From Micromonospora arborensis (GTDB taxonomy: Bacteria > Actinomycetota > Actinomycetes > Mycobacteriales > Micromonosporaceae): 64,000 nucleotides of DNA. The position numbers were made by a program, and so were the translations under genes. Numbering within the stretch: position 1 is the first letter of the stretch; each line of letters begins with the position of its first letter. The notes under the pieces were generated by a model. The model saw nothing but the letters and a program-made list of their open reading frames with translations. It was not told where the DNA came from and searched no databases. The DNA is taken from NCBI RefSeq assembly GCF_003205615.1, contig NZ_PYBV01000002.1, positions 62,001-126,000 on the forward strand, written 5' to 3'. Positions 44,669 through 55,428 of this stretch are shown piece after piece.

Positions 44669-45025
44669 TCAGGACCCGGACGTCGACCGGAGGCGTCGGG
44701 CCGCGATCTGGACGGCACTCTCGCACATCGCGTGGCGGTCGGCCGTCGGAATCCGCCGGAGACTGAGGCCCGCGAGAATGTTCACCGGCCACGACGTGAT
44801 GCTCTCCGGCTTGCTGCCGTTCACCTCGAGAAACAACTCCACGTCGTACTCGTTCGAGGTCCGCGTGAGGTAGTCCTGGACCACGGCGAGGAGGGCGTCG
44901 GCGAGCGCCTGCGCCACCGCGTGTCCGTCGCTGACGTCGATTGTTCTTCCGGCGGCCGTCAAGATCCGGTCCTGCAACATCTTGGCGTCCATGGCCGCCA
45001 TTCGGTACAGGTCGTCGGAGGACAT
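44669..45025 (-). CDS. Hypothetical protein, 118 aa
   Basis: Not recognised. A soluble, probably alpha/beta protein beginning DDLYRMAAMDAKMLQDRIL, with YDVELFLEVNG and ITSWPVNILAGLSLRRIP in the middle and a basic C-terminus. ATG 45025 is the assumed start; an in-frame GTG about 27 bases upstream is possible. A longer reading frame reaches 45460 but runs antisense to the end of the PP2C gene region and is rejected. It lies 60 bases before murB and 224 bases after the PP2C-like gene, all on one strand. Confidence 0.6.
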   Translation of the reverse strand: MSSDDLYRMAAMDAKMLQDRILTAAGRTIDVSDGHAVAQALADALLAVVQDYLTRTSNEYDVELFLEVNGSKPESITSWPVNILAGLSLRRIPTADRHAMCESAVQIAARRLRSTSGS

Positions 45026-45249
45026 TGGACTGCCGGTTTCCTCGATCACAGCTGGCACATCCCGTCGAACCGGCCCCCGAGATCGCAATGCCACGGCGTT
45101 CCGAGTGAGTGCTCGTGGAATCGGTGCGGGTGACGCATGGTGATGGTCTTCCCGTGGGTGAGAACGGCAGTATTGAACCGTCACTTTCCCGTCCAGGCAA
45201 TAGCACCGTCGGAATTCCGTCACGTGCCGGTCCGCGGGACGGCGTCCGA

Positions 45250-46026
45250 TCAGAACGGTCCGCGAAGCACGGCGAGTGTCGCGTCGTCGTGCCGTTTGAC
45301 CGGGCCGCGCCCCACTCGCGCCAGCAGGTCGGGACGCTCGGTCTCGTACCGCCGGACAGCGTCGATGACGGCGCGCGGACCAGACCGCTCGGCGATCTCG
45401 AACACGTCGGTCCACCCGAGCTGGAAGAACTCGGTCAGTCGCGAGATCCCGTCGGTGCACAGCAACAGCCGGCGCAGCCCGGCACGCGCCACGCTGCCGG
45501 TCACGGCCTCGGCCGCCGCCGCCGGATCGGTCGACGCCACCCAGAAGCCTCCCGGCCGGTTGCGGAGTCGACCCACCGTGTGCCGGTCATAGGCTGGCAG
45601 AGTGTCGGTGCGGTCGTCACGGACGACGGTGAGGCCGTTCCCGTTCTCGAAGACCACCGACGAGTCGCACAACACCAGATAGTCCACCTGCTCACCCCGG
45701 GCACGCACGATGGCGACGGTGGACGATGGACTGTGCGGGTTCGACAGGTCGCAGCGGCCCGCGTGGCAGCCGCGCGCCTCCTCGATGGCGGTGGCCAGGA
45801 TCAGCTCCAGCGACACCGTCGGCCCGGCCGTCAACGCGCGAGCCAGACAGTCGCCCAATTCCCGCACCAGCCAGGCGGGACCGTGCACACAGCCGGTGTC
45901 GAGGTCGGGCAGTTCGGTGACCCCGTCCAGCACGATCGCGTAGTCGGCCGTCGTGACCACGTGGTCCTCGTTCGGCCGGTCCGAGCCGGGCGCGGTGGCG
46001 AAAGCGAAGTCCAAGACAGTCCTCAC
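45250..46026 (-). CDS. PP2C-like Ser/Thr phosphatase
   Basis: A 258-aa PP2C-fold protein. Metal-binding aspartates fit GSDRPNEDHVV, YAIVLDGVTE, LLLCTDGISRLTEF and the C-terminal KRHDDATLAVL. It lacks membrane segments. The GTG start has no ribosome binding site, and a TTG at 46014 with GAGGA upstream is an alternative. It sits between murD2 and the 118-aa gene. It may reverse Ser/Thr phosphorylation of cell-wall enzymes, since actinobacterial Mur enzymes are known PknB-type targets, but that is inference. Confidence 0.8.
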   Translation of the reverse strand: MRTVLDFAFATAPGSDRPNEDHVVTTADYAIVLDGVTELPDLDTGCVHGPAWLVRELGDCLARALTAGPTVSLELILATAIEEARGCHAGRCDLSNPHSPSSTVAIVRARGEQVDYLVLCDSSVVFENGNGLTVVRDDRTDTLPAYDRHTVGRLRNRPGGFWVASTDPAAAAEAVTGSVARAGLRRLLLCTDGISRLTEFFQLGWTDVFEIAERSGPRAVIDAVRRYETERPDLLARVGRGPVKRHDDATLAVLRGPF

Positions 46027-46083
46027 CGGGGGCTGCGCGGCCGGCTGCCCCGCTCGTGGCGAGGGGAGAGGACGGCAGCCCGC

Positions 46084-47433
46084 TCAGCCGACCAAAGTCT
46101 CCGCGATGGCCTCGCGGAACACCTCTGAGCGGTGCTCGTAGTTGCGGAACCGACCATAGCTGGGCGCTGCCGGCGACAACAGCACGACGCCGCCGGCCGG
46201 GGTGATCTTCCGGGCGTGCCGCACGGCGGCCGTCAGGTCGTCGACGATCTCGCAACGCACCCCGGGCAGCCCGTCCAGCGTCTGGACGATCCGGGGGCCG
46301 CTGTCCGGAATGCCGATCACGGCGATCTCCCGCTCCGCCAGATGGTCGCGCAGCGGGCCGTAGTCCACGCCCCGGTCGTTGCCACCCACGATCACCGTCA
46401 GCGGTCGCCCGTCGTACGCGTCGATCGCGTGCATCGCCGCGTACGGGCTGGTGGCCAGGGTGTCGTCGACGAACGTGAGGCCGGACGGGTCGACAATCTC
46501 GGTGAGCCGGTGCGCCAGCCCCTGGAACTCGGCGACCGCCACGGCCAGGGTGTCCTTGCGGGCGACGACGTCGACGCCGAGCGCGTCGAGCACGGCCAGC
46601 ACCACGCACAGGTTGCTCTCGTTGTGCCGGCCGACCAGCGGCAGCACCGCGCGCGGGAAGAGCGGGTGGCCCCCCAGATGGAACCAGGGCGTCCCGTCCG
46701 GCCCGACGTCGACGTGGGTGGTGTCGGGCAGACCTGCCCGCACCACCGGGCGGTCACCCAGCTCCGCGATGAGCCGCGGGTCCGTGCCGTTGACCACCAC
46801 GGTCGCCGGATCGTGGGCGATCAGGTTGAGCTTGTCCCGGTAGTACTCCCGCTCACCGCCATGCGCGTCCAGATGTTCGGGGAACAGGGCGGTGACCACG
46901 GCGACATGCGGCGAGTCGGTAAGGTCACTGCACTGGTAACTCGACAGTTCCAGCACGTAGAGGTCCGCCTCCGGCAGCTCCAGCGTCGGTACGCCGATGT
47001 TGCCGCCGAACAGGTTCGGTCGCTCGACCGCGTTCAGCAGGTGGCTGGTCAGACTCGACGTGGTGCTCTTGCCCTTGCTGCCGGTGACCCCGACGGTGCG
47101 GGCCGCGTGGTCGGCCATCCAGAGCGCGGTGCCCTGCGTGACGGGGATACCGCGTCTGCGCAGTTCGACCATCCAGGGATGCGTCTGCGGCACCCCCGGG
47201 GAGCGGATCACCACGTCCGCCGCGACCAGCCGAGCGAGCCCGTCGGCACCGGTCACCAGCGGCGCGGCCTGGGCGATCGGCCCCTCCCACGGCAGCGACA
47301 GGAAGTTCGTCCGGTCGTCCACGGCGACCAGGCTGGCCGGGCCGTGCGCGGCGACGGCGGTGACGGCGGCCACGCCCTCACGGCCCGTACCCCAGACGGC
47401 CACGGAGCGTCCGCGCAGGTCAGCCAGGTGCAC
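46084..47433 (-). CDS. murD2: UDP-MurNAc-L-Ala--L-Glu ligase MurD2
   Basis: A 449-aa Mur ligase. GTG 47433 is chosen because AAGGAG lies seven bases upstream; a TTG at 47454 is the longer reading. Residues begin with a Rossmann-like domain (RSVAVWGTGREGVAAV). The ATP-binding loop is VGVTGSKGKSTTSSL, and the C-terminal domain has IVGGNDRGVDYGPL. It is homologous to MurD but adjacent and divergent to murL, so it is best read as MurD2, which adds L-Glu (not D-Glu) to UDP-MurNAc-L-Ala. The MurL epimerase then inverts the Glu. This pair is known from Xanthomonas and Micromonospora. Confidence 0.85.
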   Translation of the reverse strand: MHLADLRGRSVAVWGTGREGVAAVTAVAAHGPASLVAVDDRTNFLSLPWEGPIAQAAPLVTGADGLARLVAADVVIRSPGVPQTHPWMVELRRRGIPVTQGTALWMADHAARTVGVTGSKGKSTTSSLTSHLLNAVERPNLFGGNIGVPTLELPEADLYVLELSSYQCSDLTDSPHVAVVTALFPEHLDAHGGEREYYRDKLNLIAHDPATVVVNGTDPRLIAELGDRPVVRAGLPDTTHVDVGPDGTPWFHLGGHPLFPRAVLPLVGRHNESNLCVVLAVLDALGVDVVARKDTLAVAVAEFQGLAHRLTEIVDPSGLTFVDDTLATSPYAAMHAIDAYDGRPLTVIVGGNDRGVDYGPLRDHLAEREIAVIGIPDSGPRIVQTLDGLPGVRCEIVDDLTAAVRHARKITPAGGVVLLSPAAPSYGRFRNYEHRSEVFREAIAETLVG

Positions 47434-47470
47434 CTGTGATCTCCTTGCTCGCAACCGGACAAGCTCGGAC

Positions 47471-47476
47471 TAGTAT
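47471..47476 (+). promoter_or_regulatory. Putative -10 for leaderless murL mRNA
   Basis: TAGTAT five bases before GTG 47482, with no ribosome binding site between. A distant TTGCTC lies 20 bases upstream. It is in the short murD2-murL divergent region. Confidence 0.45.
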
Positions 47477-47481
47477 GACCT

Positions 47482-48831
47482 GTGCCTAACGGACAACTGC
47501 GGCGGATGGACGCCTTCACCTTCCCGTCCTACTCGATCGACTTCGCCACCGGCGAGGTGTTGTTCGACTACGCGCTGACCGGCCCGGACGGTGAGCAACG
47601 GTTCACCGAGGCGATCGCCCTTCCACTGCCGGCGGAGCCGCCCTCGGACGAGACGGTGGCGACCCTGGGCCGGGTGTTGGAGGTGCTGCACCTCGTCGCC
47701 GGGGTCAGCTACTACAAGGCCGCCGCGCCGCCCCGACTCGTGCTGCCGGCGCCGCTGGGGGCGGCCACCGTCGACTACGTCACGGCCGTCTACACCAAGG
47801 GCCTCGCCGAGTACGCGTACCGCAACCAACTGCCGCACGTGCTGGCGCTGCGCCCGGAGGTTCCGGTGGGTTCGCCGGAGCCACCACGGGTGTACGACGA
47901 CTCCGACCGTCGTCCGCTCTCGGCGGTCGGTGGGGGCAAGGACTCGATCGTCAGCCTGGAGGCGCTGCGCCGCGCCGAGTTGGACCCGGTGCCGTTCTCG
48001 GTCAACCCGAACCACGTGATCGTCTCGGTCAACGAGGCGTCCGGGCTGACCCCGCTGGCCGCCCGACGCCGGCTCGACCCGGTGCTGTTCGACCTGAACG
48101 CGGCTGGCGCGCTCAACGGGCACATCCCGGTCACCGCCATCAACTCACTGATCGCCGTGGCCACCGCGGTGCTGCACGGGCTGGGTCCGGTGGTGATGTC
48201 CAACGAGCGCTCGGCCTCCGACCCCAACCTGGTCTGGAACGGTCACGAGATCAACCACCAGTGGTCCAAGGGCGTCGAGGCGGAAGGGCTGCTGCGGACG
48301 GCGCTGGCCGAGCACGCGGGCCTGACCGAACCGTACTTCTCACTTCTGCGCTCGCTGTCCGAGCTGCACATCGCCCGGCTGTTCGCCGAGATCACCCGGT
48401 ACGACGACGTGGTGACCAGCTGCAACGCCGCGTTCAAGCTGCACGACGCGAGCGAGCGTTGGTGCCGCGACTGCCCGAAGTGCCGGTTCGTCTTCCTGGC
48501 CATGGCGCCGTTCATGCCGCGGGAGCGGGTCACCCACATCTTCGGCGGCGACCTGCTCGCCGACCCGGAGCAGATCCCCGGCTATCGCGAGCTGCTGGGC
48601 GTGGACGGGCACAAGCCGTTCGAGTGCGTGGGCGAGGTCGAGGAGTCGGTAGTGGCCCTCGGCCTGCTCGCCGAGCAGGACCAGTGGCGCGACGCCCCGG
48701 TGATCCAAGCCCTGGTCGAAGCCGTCCCGGAGACAGCCTGGTCCGCCGTGGCCAAGTCCGACGTCTTCACCCCCGGTGGCCCCAACCACATCCCACCCAC
48801 CTACGCCAAAGCCCTAACCCCCCTCACCTAA
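47482..48831 (+). CDS. murL: UDP-MurNAc-L-Ala-L-Glu epimerase MurL
   Basis: A 449-aa enzyme, recognised from its start (RRMDAFTFPSYSIDF) and conserved blocks AVGGGKDSIVSLEAL, MSNERSASDPNLVWNGHEINHQWSKG and SERWCRDCPKCRFVFLAM. The SGGxDS-like loop GGGKDS suggests ATP pyrophosphatase-type nucleotide binding, and a CxxCPKC cluster may bind metal. MurL epimerises the terminal L-Glu of UDP-MurNAc-L-Ala-L-Glu to D-Glu, giving the usual precursor without a glutamate racemase step. It is divergent from murD2. The start is probably leaderless. Confidence 0.87.
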   Translation: MPNGQLRRMDAFTFPSYSIDFATGEVLFDYALTGPDGEQRFTEAIALPLPAEPPSDETVATLGRVLEVLHLVAGVSYYKAAAPPRLVLPAPLGAATVDYVTAVYTKGLAEYAYRNQLPHVLALRPEVPVGSPEPPRVYDDSDRRPLSAVGGGKDSIVSLEALRRAELDPVPFSVNPNHVIVSVNEASGLTPLAARRRLDPVLFDLNAAGALNGHIPVTAINSLIAVATAVLHGLGPVVMSNERSASDPNLVWNGHEINHQWSKGVEAEGLLRTALAEHAGLTEPYFSLLRSLSELHIARLFAEITRYDDVVTSCNAAFKLHDASERWCRDCPKCRFVFLAMAPFMPRERVTHIFGGDLLADPEQIPGYRELLGVDGHKPFECVGEVEESVVALGLLAEQDQWRDAPVIQALVEAVPETAWSAVAKSDVFTPGGPNHIPPTYAKALTPLT

Positions 48832-48891
48832 CAGCCCCCTCCCACCCTGCCCACCCCCACCACCCTGCGCCCCCCACCCCACCCATCCGGG

Positions 48892-48947
48892 TGATCAAGA
48901 GGTTTGCGTCATCGGGAGCGAGATTTCTGACGCAAACCTCTTGATCA
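48892..48947. terminator. Perfect GATC-tipped palindrome (element 3) between convergent genes
   Basis: The arms TGATCAAGAGGTTTGCGTCA (48892-48911) and its exact inverse (48928-48947) form a 20-bp stem with a 16-base centre, between murL and the pucR-type gene. It is a likely bidirectional terminator or mobile palindrome. Confidence 0.75.
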
Positions 48948-48991
48948 ACATGGGGAAGGCAGGGGGTGGGGTTGGGGGCCGGGGGTGGGGT

Positions 48992-50938
48992 TCAGGGGGT
49001 GCGGACTGCTTCTAGGGCTAGCAGGGCTACGTGTAGGGACAGGGATGCCTCTACCGAGTCGAGGTCGACGTCGAGGATGCGGGCGATGCGGGCCAGGCGT
49101 TCGTAGAACGCGGGTCGGGACAGGTGGGCGGCGGCGGCGCCAGCGGTCTTGTTGCGCCCCTGCTCCAGGTACGCACGCAGGGTGTCGAGCAACTGCTCCC
49201 GGGGGTGCCGGGCGTCGTACTCCAGCAGGGCACCGAGTTCGCGCTCCACGAACGTCTGCAACCGGGGCTCGTCGCGCAGCAGGTGCAGCAGCCCGGCCAG
49301 GCCGACGTGCGGCAGCCGGAAGATCGGCAGGTCCCGTCGGTCCCGTCGGGCCGCCTCGGCGATCTGCCGCGCCTCGACCAGTGACCGTCGCGCCTCCCGC
49401 AGGTTGCTCACGCCAGAGCCGGCGGCCACGATGACCCCACCCGGGCCACCGCCGGCACCCCGGAACGGGTCAGCACCGCCTGCCACCCGACCGGCATCTG
49501 CACCGCGCGCCGACCGAGACGCCTCCGCACCGAACGGCCCCCGAGACGCCTCCGCACCGAACGGCCCCCGAGACGCCTCCGCACCGGACGACGCCCGCGA
49601 CGCCTCCGCACCGAACCCCGACCGGGACGCCTCCACACCGGACGTCGACCGGACCGCCTCCGCGCCGGAAACCGACCGGGACGTTTCGGCGCCGGACGGT
49701 GCACGGCCGGTGCCGCCGTCGAGGCGTACCCGACGAAGGGCGCTGGCGAACGCGGACAGCGCGCGGTCCTCGGCGGCCGGGTCGGTCAGGGCCAGCAGCG
49801 CGCCGACCGAGTGGTCGTCGACCGCGCTGGTCAGCGCGGTCAGCTTCGCCTCCCGCAGCGCCTGACCGACCGCCTCGGACAGGTCCCGTAGTCGGGCCTG
49901 TCCCGCGTCCGGGCCGCTCTCGCCGGCCGGGTCCTCAGCCCGGTGTCGGACCATCACGCCGACGAGGTGCCGGCGGTCGAGCACCACGCCGAGCGCCCTG
50001 GCCCGCAGCGCGACCTCGTCCACCGGCCGGGAGTGGTCGAGGAGTGCGGTGAGCAGGGTGCGGTGGATCTGCCGTTCCAGCCCGTCGTCGTCGCGACGGA
50101 CCAGTCGACCCAGCGCGAGGGCGGACGCGGCCCGCTCGATCAGGATGGTGAGCCGGGTGGGCGGGCCGGCGATCGGCTCGGTGGCCTGGGCACTGGGCAC
50201 GTCCCCGCTGGCGGGCCAGCGCAGCAGCAGCCGACCCCAGTCCTGTCCCCGCGCACCGACGGCGGTCACCAGCCAGCCGCTGTCCGGGTCGTACGCGGTG
50301 CGCCCGACCGGCCGGATCCGCCGGGAGTGCTGCTCCCAGCCGTCGAGCAGCATTTCGGCGCTCTCCCCCGCCGGGTCGTACCCCAGCACCTGCCGGGACA
50401 GGTTCTCCAGCACCACCGGGCAACCGGACAGCCCGGCGGTCTGCCGGATCACCTCGGCGGCGTCGGCGCCCTCGACGGACAGATCGTTGAAGCGCTGGTG
50501 GATCTCCTCGGTGGCGCGCAGCTCGGTGAGCTGCGCGTCGATGATCAGCGCGTGCACCGCCTCGGTGATCGGAACGAACGGGGTGGCCCGGCGCAGCTCC
50601 ACCAAGGGCAGCCCGCGGCGCTCGGCGGCGGCGACCATCACCCGGGGCACGCCGCTGACGTAGCGGCGGCCCAGCTCGACGACGAGCCCGGAGACGCCGA
50701 CGTCGGCCAGGTCCCCGATGAACGCGCGCAGCCCCGCGTCGTCCCCGGGCAGGCCGATGCCGGTGGTGAGCACCAGTTCGCCACCGCCGAGCAGGGTGGC
50801 GATGTCCGGCACCTCGGCGACGTGCACCCAGCGGACCGGCCGGTCCAGCCCGGCGTCCCCGGCGACGATGCGCGGTGCGCCGTGGCGGACCGGGTCCAGG
50901 GCGAGGACCTCACGCACGGTAGGGAACACGGCCGACAC
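48992..50938 (-). CDS. PucR-family transcriptional regulator with octapeptide-repeat insertion
   Basis: A 648-aa regulator. GTG 50938 is chosen because GGAGGG lies five bases upstream; ATG 50968 lacks any site. The N-terminus is the purine-catabolism-type ligand domain (TVREVLALDPVRHGAPRIVAG). The C-terminus is the PucR helix-turn-helix (LLDTLRAYLEQGRNKTAGAAA followed by HLSRPAFYERLARIARILD). Between them at about residues 411-490 lies an insertion of about nine imperfect eight-residue units (GAEASRGPF), encoded with a 24-base DNA period near 49456-49705. The ligand and targets are unknown. It follows argG on the same strand, separated by a hairpin. Confidence 0.85.
   Translation of the reverse strand: MSAVFPTVREVLALDPVRHGAPRIVAGDAGLDRPVRWVHVAEVPDIATLLGGGELVLTTGIGLPGDDAGLRAFIGDLADVGVSGLVVELGRRYVSGVPRVMVAAAERRGLPLVELRRATPFVPITEAVHALIIDAQLTELRATEEIHQRFNDLSVEGADAAEVIRQTAGLSGCPVVLENLSRQVLGYDPAGESAEMLLDGWEQHSRRIRPVGRTAYDPDSGWLVTAVGARGQDWGRLLLRWPASGDVPSAQATEPIAGPPTRLTILIERAASALALGRLVRRDDDGLERQIHRTLLTALLDHSRPVDEVALRARALGVVLDRRHLVGVMVRHRAEDPAGESGPDAGQARLRDLSEAVGQALREAKLTALTSAVDDHSVGALLALTDPAAEDRALSAFASALRRVRLDGGTGRAPSGAETSRSVSGAEAVRSTSGVEASRSGFGAEASRASSGAEASRGPFGAEASRGPFGAEASRSARGADAGRVAGGADPFRGAGGGPGGVIVAAGSGVSNLREARRSLVEARQIAEAARRDRRDLPIFRLPHVGLAGLLHLLRDEPRLQTFVERELGALLEYDARHPREQLLDTLRAYLEQGRNKTAGAAAAHLSRPAFYERLARIARILDVDLDSVEASLSLHVALLALEAVRTP
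49456..49705. repeat. 24-bp period tandem repeat in the pucR-type gene
   Basis: About nine imperfect copies of a 24-base unit encode GAEASRxx. Two adjacent copies (around 49510-49570) are identical (GAEASRGPF), so the array is probably variable in length. Confidence 0.8.
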
Positions 50939-50941
50939 GCT

Positions 50942-50992
50942 ACCCTCCGTGACGCCGGATCTCGACATTCGCCGGGCGACGTCACGGAGGGT
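50942..50992. promoter_or_regulatory. 13-bp inverted repeat over the pucR ribosome binding site
   Basis: 50942-50954 and 50980-50992 are perfect inverted 13-mers with a 25-base centre, between argG and the PucR-type gene. The proximal arm contains the GGAGGG ribosome binding site. It could be an operator or a hairpin that hides the site. Confidence 0.55.
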
Positions 50993-51006
50993 CAGCGCGG
51001 CTTCGC

Positions 51007-53318
<2,312 letters not shown>

Positions 53319-53395
53319 CCGACGATTCTGCCGGACGACGAACCTCGCTCACCGATGCCCGCCTGGCGGGGCGTTTTGTCCGAGGAAGAAGGGGA

Positions 53396-55285
53396 ATGAC
53401 CGGCCGTGTAGCCGACCCGACGGGAAGGACCAGCCAGGTGAGCAGGGACCACACCGCACCGGGAGAAGCAGGTGCACTACCCCGGCGCCCGACCGTCGCC
53501 GACCACATCGTGTCGCGGCTGTTCAGCTGGGGGGTGCACCGCTACTTCGGCTACCCCGGAGACGGCATCAACGGCCTCACCTCCGCGCTGCAACGCACCA
53601 ACCAGCGGGCCCAGTTCATCCAGGTACGCCACGAGGAGACCGCGGGTTTCGCCGCGTCGGCGCACGTCAAGTACGGCGGCGGGCCGCTCGGCTGCGCGCT
53701 GGTGACCAGCGGGCCGGGCGCCATCCACCTGCTCAACGGCCTGTACGACGCCAAGCTCGACCACCAGCCGGTGATCGCCCTGGTCGGGCACACCGCGGTC
53801 ACCGCCGAGGGCGGCGGCTACTACCAGGAGGTCGACCTGCTCGCCCTCTACAAGGACGTGGCCGCGGCCTTCCTCGCCCAACTCGACCATCCGGCACAGG
53901 TCCGCCACCTCATCGACCGGGCGTGCCGCACGGCGTTGGCCCGGCGTACCGTCACCGCCCTGATCCTCCCCCTGGACCTGCAGGACGAGCCGGCCGTCCC
54001 GAACCCACCGCACGCGCACGGCTACTACCAGACCAGCAACGTGCCGAGCAGTACGCCCACGGTGCCACCGGAGGCGGACGTACGCCGGGCGGCCGAGGTG
54101 CTCGCCAGCGGGCAGCGGGTGGCGATGCTGGTCGGGCAGGGCGCGCTGGGCGCGACGGACGAGGTCCGGGAGATCGCTGATCGGCTCGGCGCCGGGGTGT
54201 CCACCGCACTGCTCGGCTTCACCGCCGTCGACCACCGCGAACCGTGGGTCACCGGGGCGATCGGGCTGCTCGGCACCCGACCCAGCTGGCAGTTGATGAC
54301 CGGCTGCGACCGGCTGCTGATCGTGGGCAGCAACATGCCGTACTCGGAGTTCTACCCGCCGCCCGGTCAGGCCCGTGCGGTGCAGATCGACCTGGACGGC
54401 ACCCAACTCGGCCTGCGGTATCCGACCGAGGTGAACCTGACCGGCGACGCCCGCCCCACGCTGCAGGCGCTGCTGCGCGAGCTGGGCCCCGGCCCCGGCC
54501 CGACCGCCTGGCGGGCGGAGATCGCCGCGGCCACCTCGGCGTGGCGTCGAGTGCAACGCGACCTGGCCGAGCAGCCGGCCGACCCGGTCAACCCGCAACT
54601 GCTCTTCCACACCCTCAATGAGCGGCTGCCCGACGACGTGCTGCTCGCCGTCGACTGCGGCACCGCCACCGCCTGGTACGCCCGCCACATCCAGGTCCGC
54701 CCCGGGATGCGAGCCAGCCTGTCCGGCACACTGCTGTCGATGGGCGGCGCCATGCCGTACGCGCTCAGTGCCAAGTTCGCCCACCCGGACCGCCCGCTCG
54801 TCGCGTTGATCGGCGATGGCGCCATGCAGATGAACGGCGTCAACGAGCTGATCACCGTGGCCAAGTACTGGCGAAGCTGGGCGGACCCGCGATTCGTGGT
54901 GCTGGTGCTCAACAACCGGGATCTGGCGTTCGTCAGCTGGGAACAGCGCTCCTCCGAGGGGACGCCGATGTTCCCGGACAGCCAGCAGTTGCCGGACATC
55001 GCCTACCACCAGTGGGCACAGGTGCTCGGGCTGCAGGGTGAGCTGGTCGACTCGCCGGAGCAGGTGCCGGACGTCTGGGATCGGGCACTCGCCGCCGACC
55101 GGCCGGTGGTCATCAACGCCCTGGTCGACCCGGCCGAGCTGATGCTCCCACCGCACTTCACCGCCGAGCAGGCCCGCAAGACGGCGGCGGCGGTGCTGCG
55201 CGGCGACACCGACTGGGCCGGCATCATCCGCCGCGGCCTACCCTCAACGCTGGCGAGCTACCGCCCCCGCCGCCGCGAGCGCTAA
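53396..55285 (+). CDS. Thiamine pyrophosphate-dependent enzyme (pyruvate oxidase/acetolactate synthase-like)
   Basis: A 629-aa ThDP enzyme with three domains. The N-terminal PYR domain has FGYPGDGINGLTSAL and catalytic Glu in VRHEETAGFAAS. The central domain resembles that of PoxB-type enzymes, and the C-terminal PP domain has IGDGAMQMNGVNELITVAKY then VLNNRDLAF, the GDG...NN ThDP/Mg motif. Start is ATG 53396 with AAGAAGGGG upstream, or GTG 53438 with AAGGA upstream. Family members decarboxylate pyruvate to acetate or condense 2-oxoacids. Without a small subunit nearby, a pyruvate oxidase/dehydrogenase role is more likely. Confidence 0.85.
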   Translation: MTGRVADPTGRTSQVSRDHTAPGEAGALPRRPTVADHIVSRLFSWGVHRYFGYPGDGINGLTSALQRTNQRAQFIQVRHEETAGFAASAHVKYGGGPLGCALVTSGPGAIHLLNGLYDAKLDHQPVIALVGHTAVTAEGGGYYQEVDLLALYKDVAAAFLAQLDHPAQVRHLIDRACRTALARRTVTALILPLDLQDEPAVPNPPHAHGYYQTSNVPSSTPTVPPEADVRRAAEVLASGQRVAMLVGQGALGATDEVREIADRLGAGVSTALLGFTAVDHREPWVTGAIGLLGTRPSWQLMTGCDRLLIVGSNMPYSEFYPPPGQARAVQIDLDGTQLGLRYPTEVNLTGDARPTLQALLRELGPGPGPTAWRAEIAAATSAWRRVQRDLAEQPADPVNPQLLFHTLNERLPDDVLLAVDCGTATAWYARHIQVRPGMRASLSGTLLSMGGAMPYALSAKFAHPDRPLVALIGDGAMQMNGVNELITVAKYWRSWADPRFVVLVLNNRDLAFVSWEQRSSEGTPMFPDSQQLPDIAYHQWAQVLGLQGELVDSPEQVPDVWDRALAADRPVVINALVDPAELMLPPHFTAEQARKTAAAVLRGDTDWAGIIRRGLPSTLASYRPRRRER

Positions 55286-55329
55286 CCCACCCCACCCCCA
55301 CCCCACCCCCACCCCACCCCACCCCCACC

Positions 55330-55405
55330 CCGCGATCTTGCACTTTCTGTTGCGACAAAAGGTATTAAATAGGGCGAGTCGGCAACCGAAAGTGCAAGAT
55401 CGCGG
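55330..55405. terminator. GATC-containing palindrome (element 4) between convergent genes
   Basis: Perfect 18-base arms CCGCGATCTTGCACTTTC (55330-55347) and inverse (55388-55405), with an inner GTTGC/GCAAC pair and an AT-rich centre. The C-rich tract CCCCACCCC repeated from 55287 to 55329 precedes it. There is no gene in 55286-55428. Confidence 0.7.
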
Positions 55406-55428
55406 GCGCCTGCACGCCTGGTCTGGCA

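Noticed and set aside
44669-45460. Longer 263-codon version of the 118-aa gene
   Set aside because: The extension overlaps the end of the PP2C gene in another frame and is Arg-rich with no homology-like blocks.
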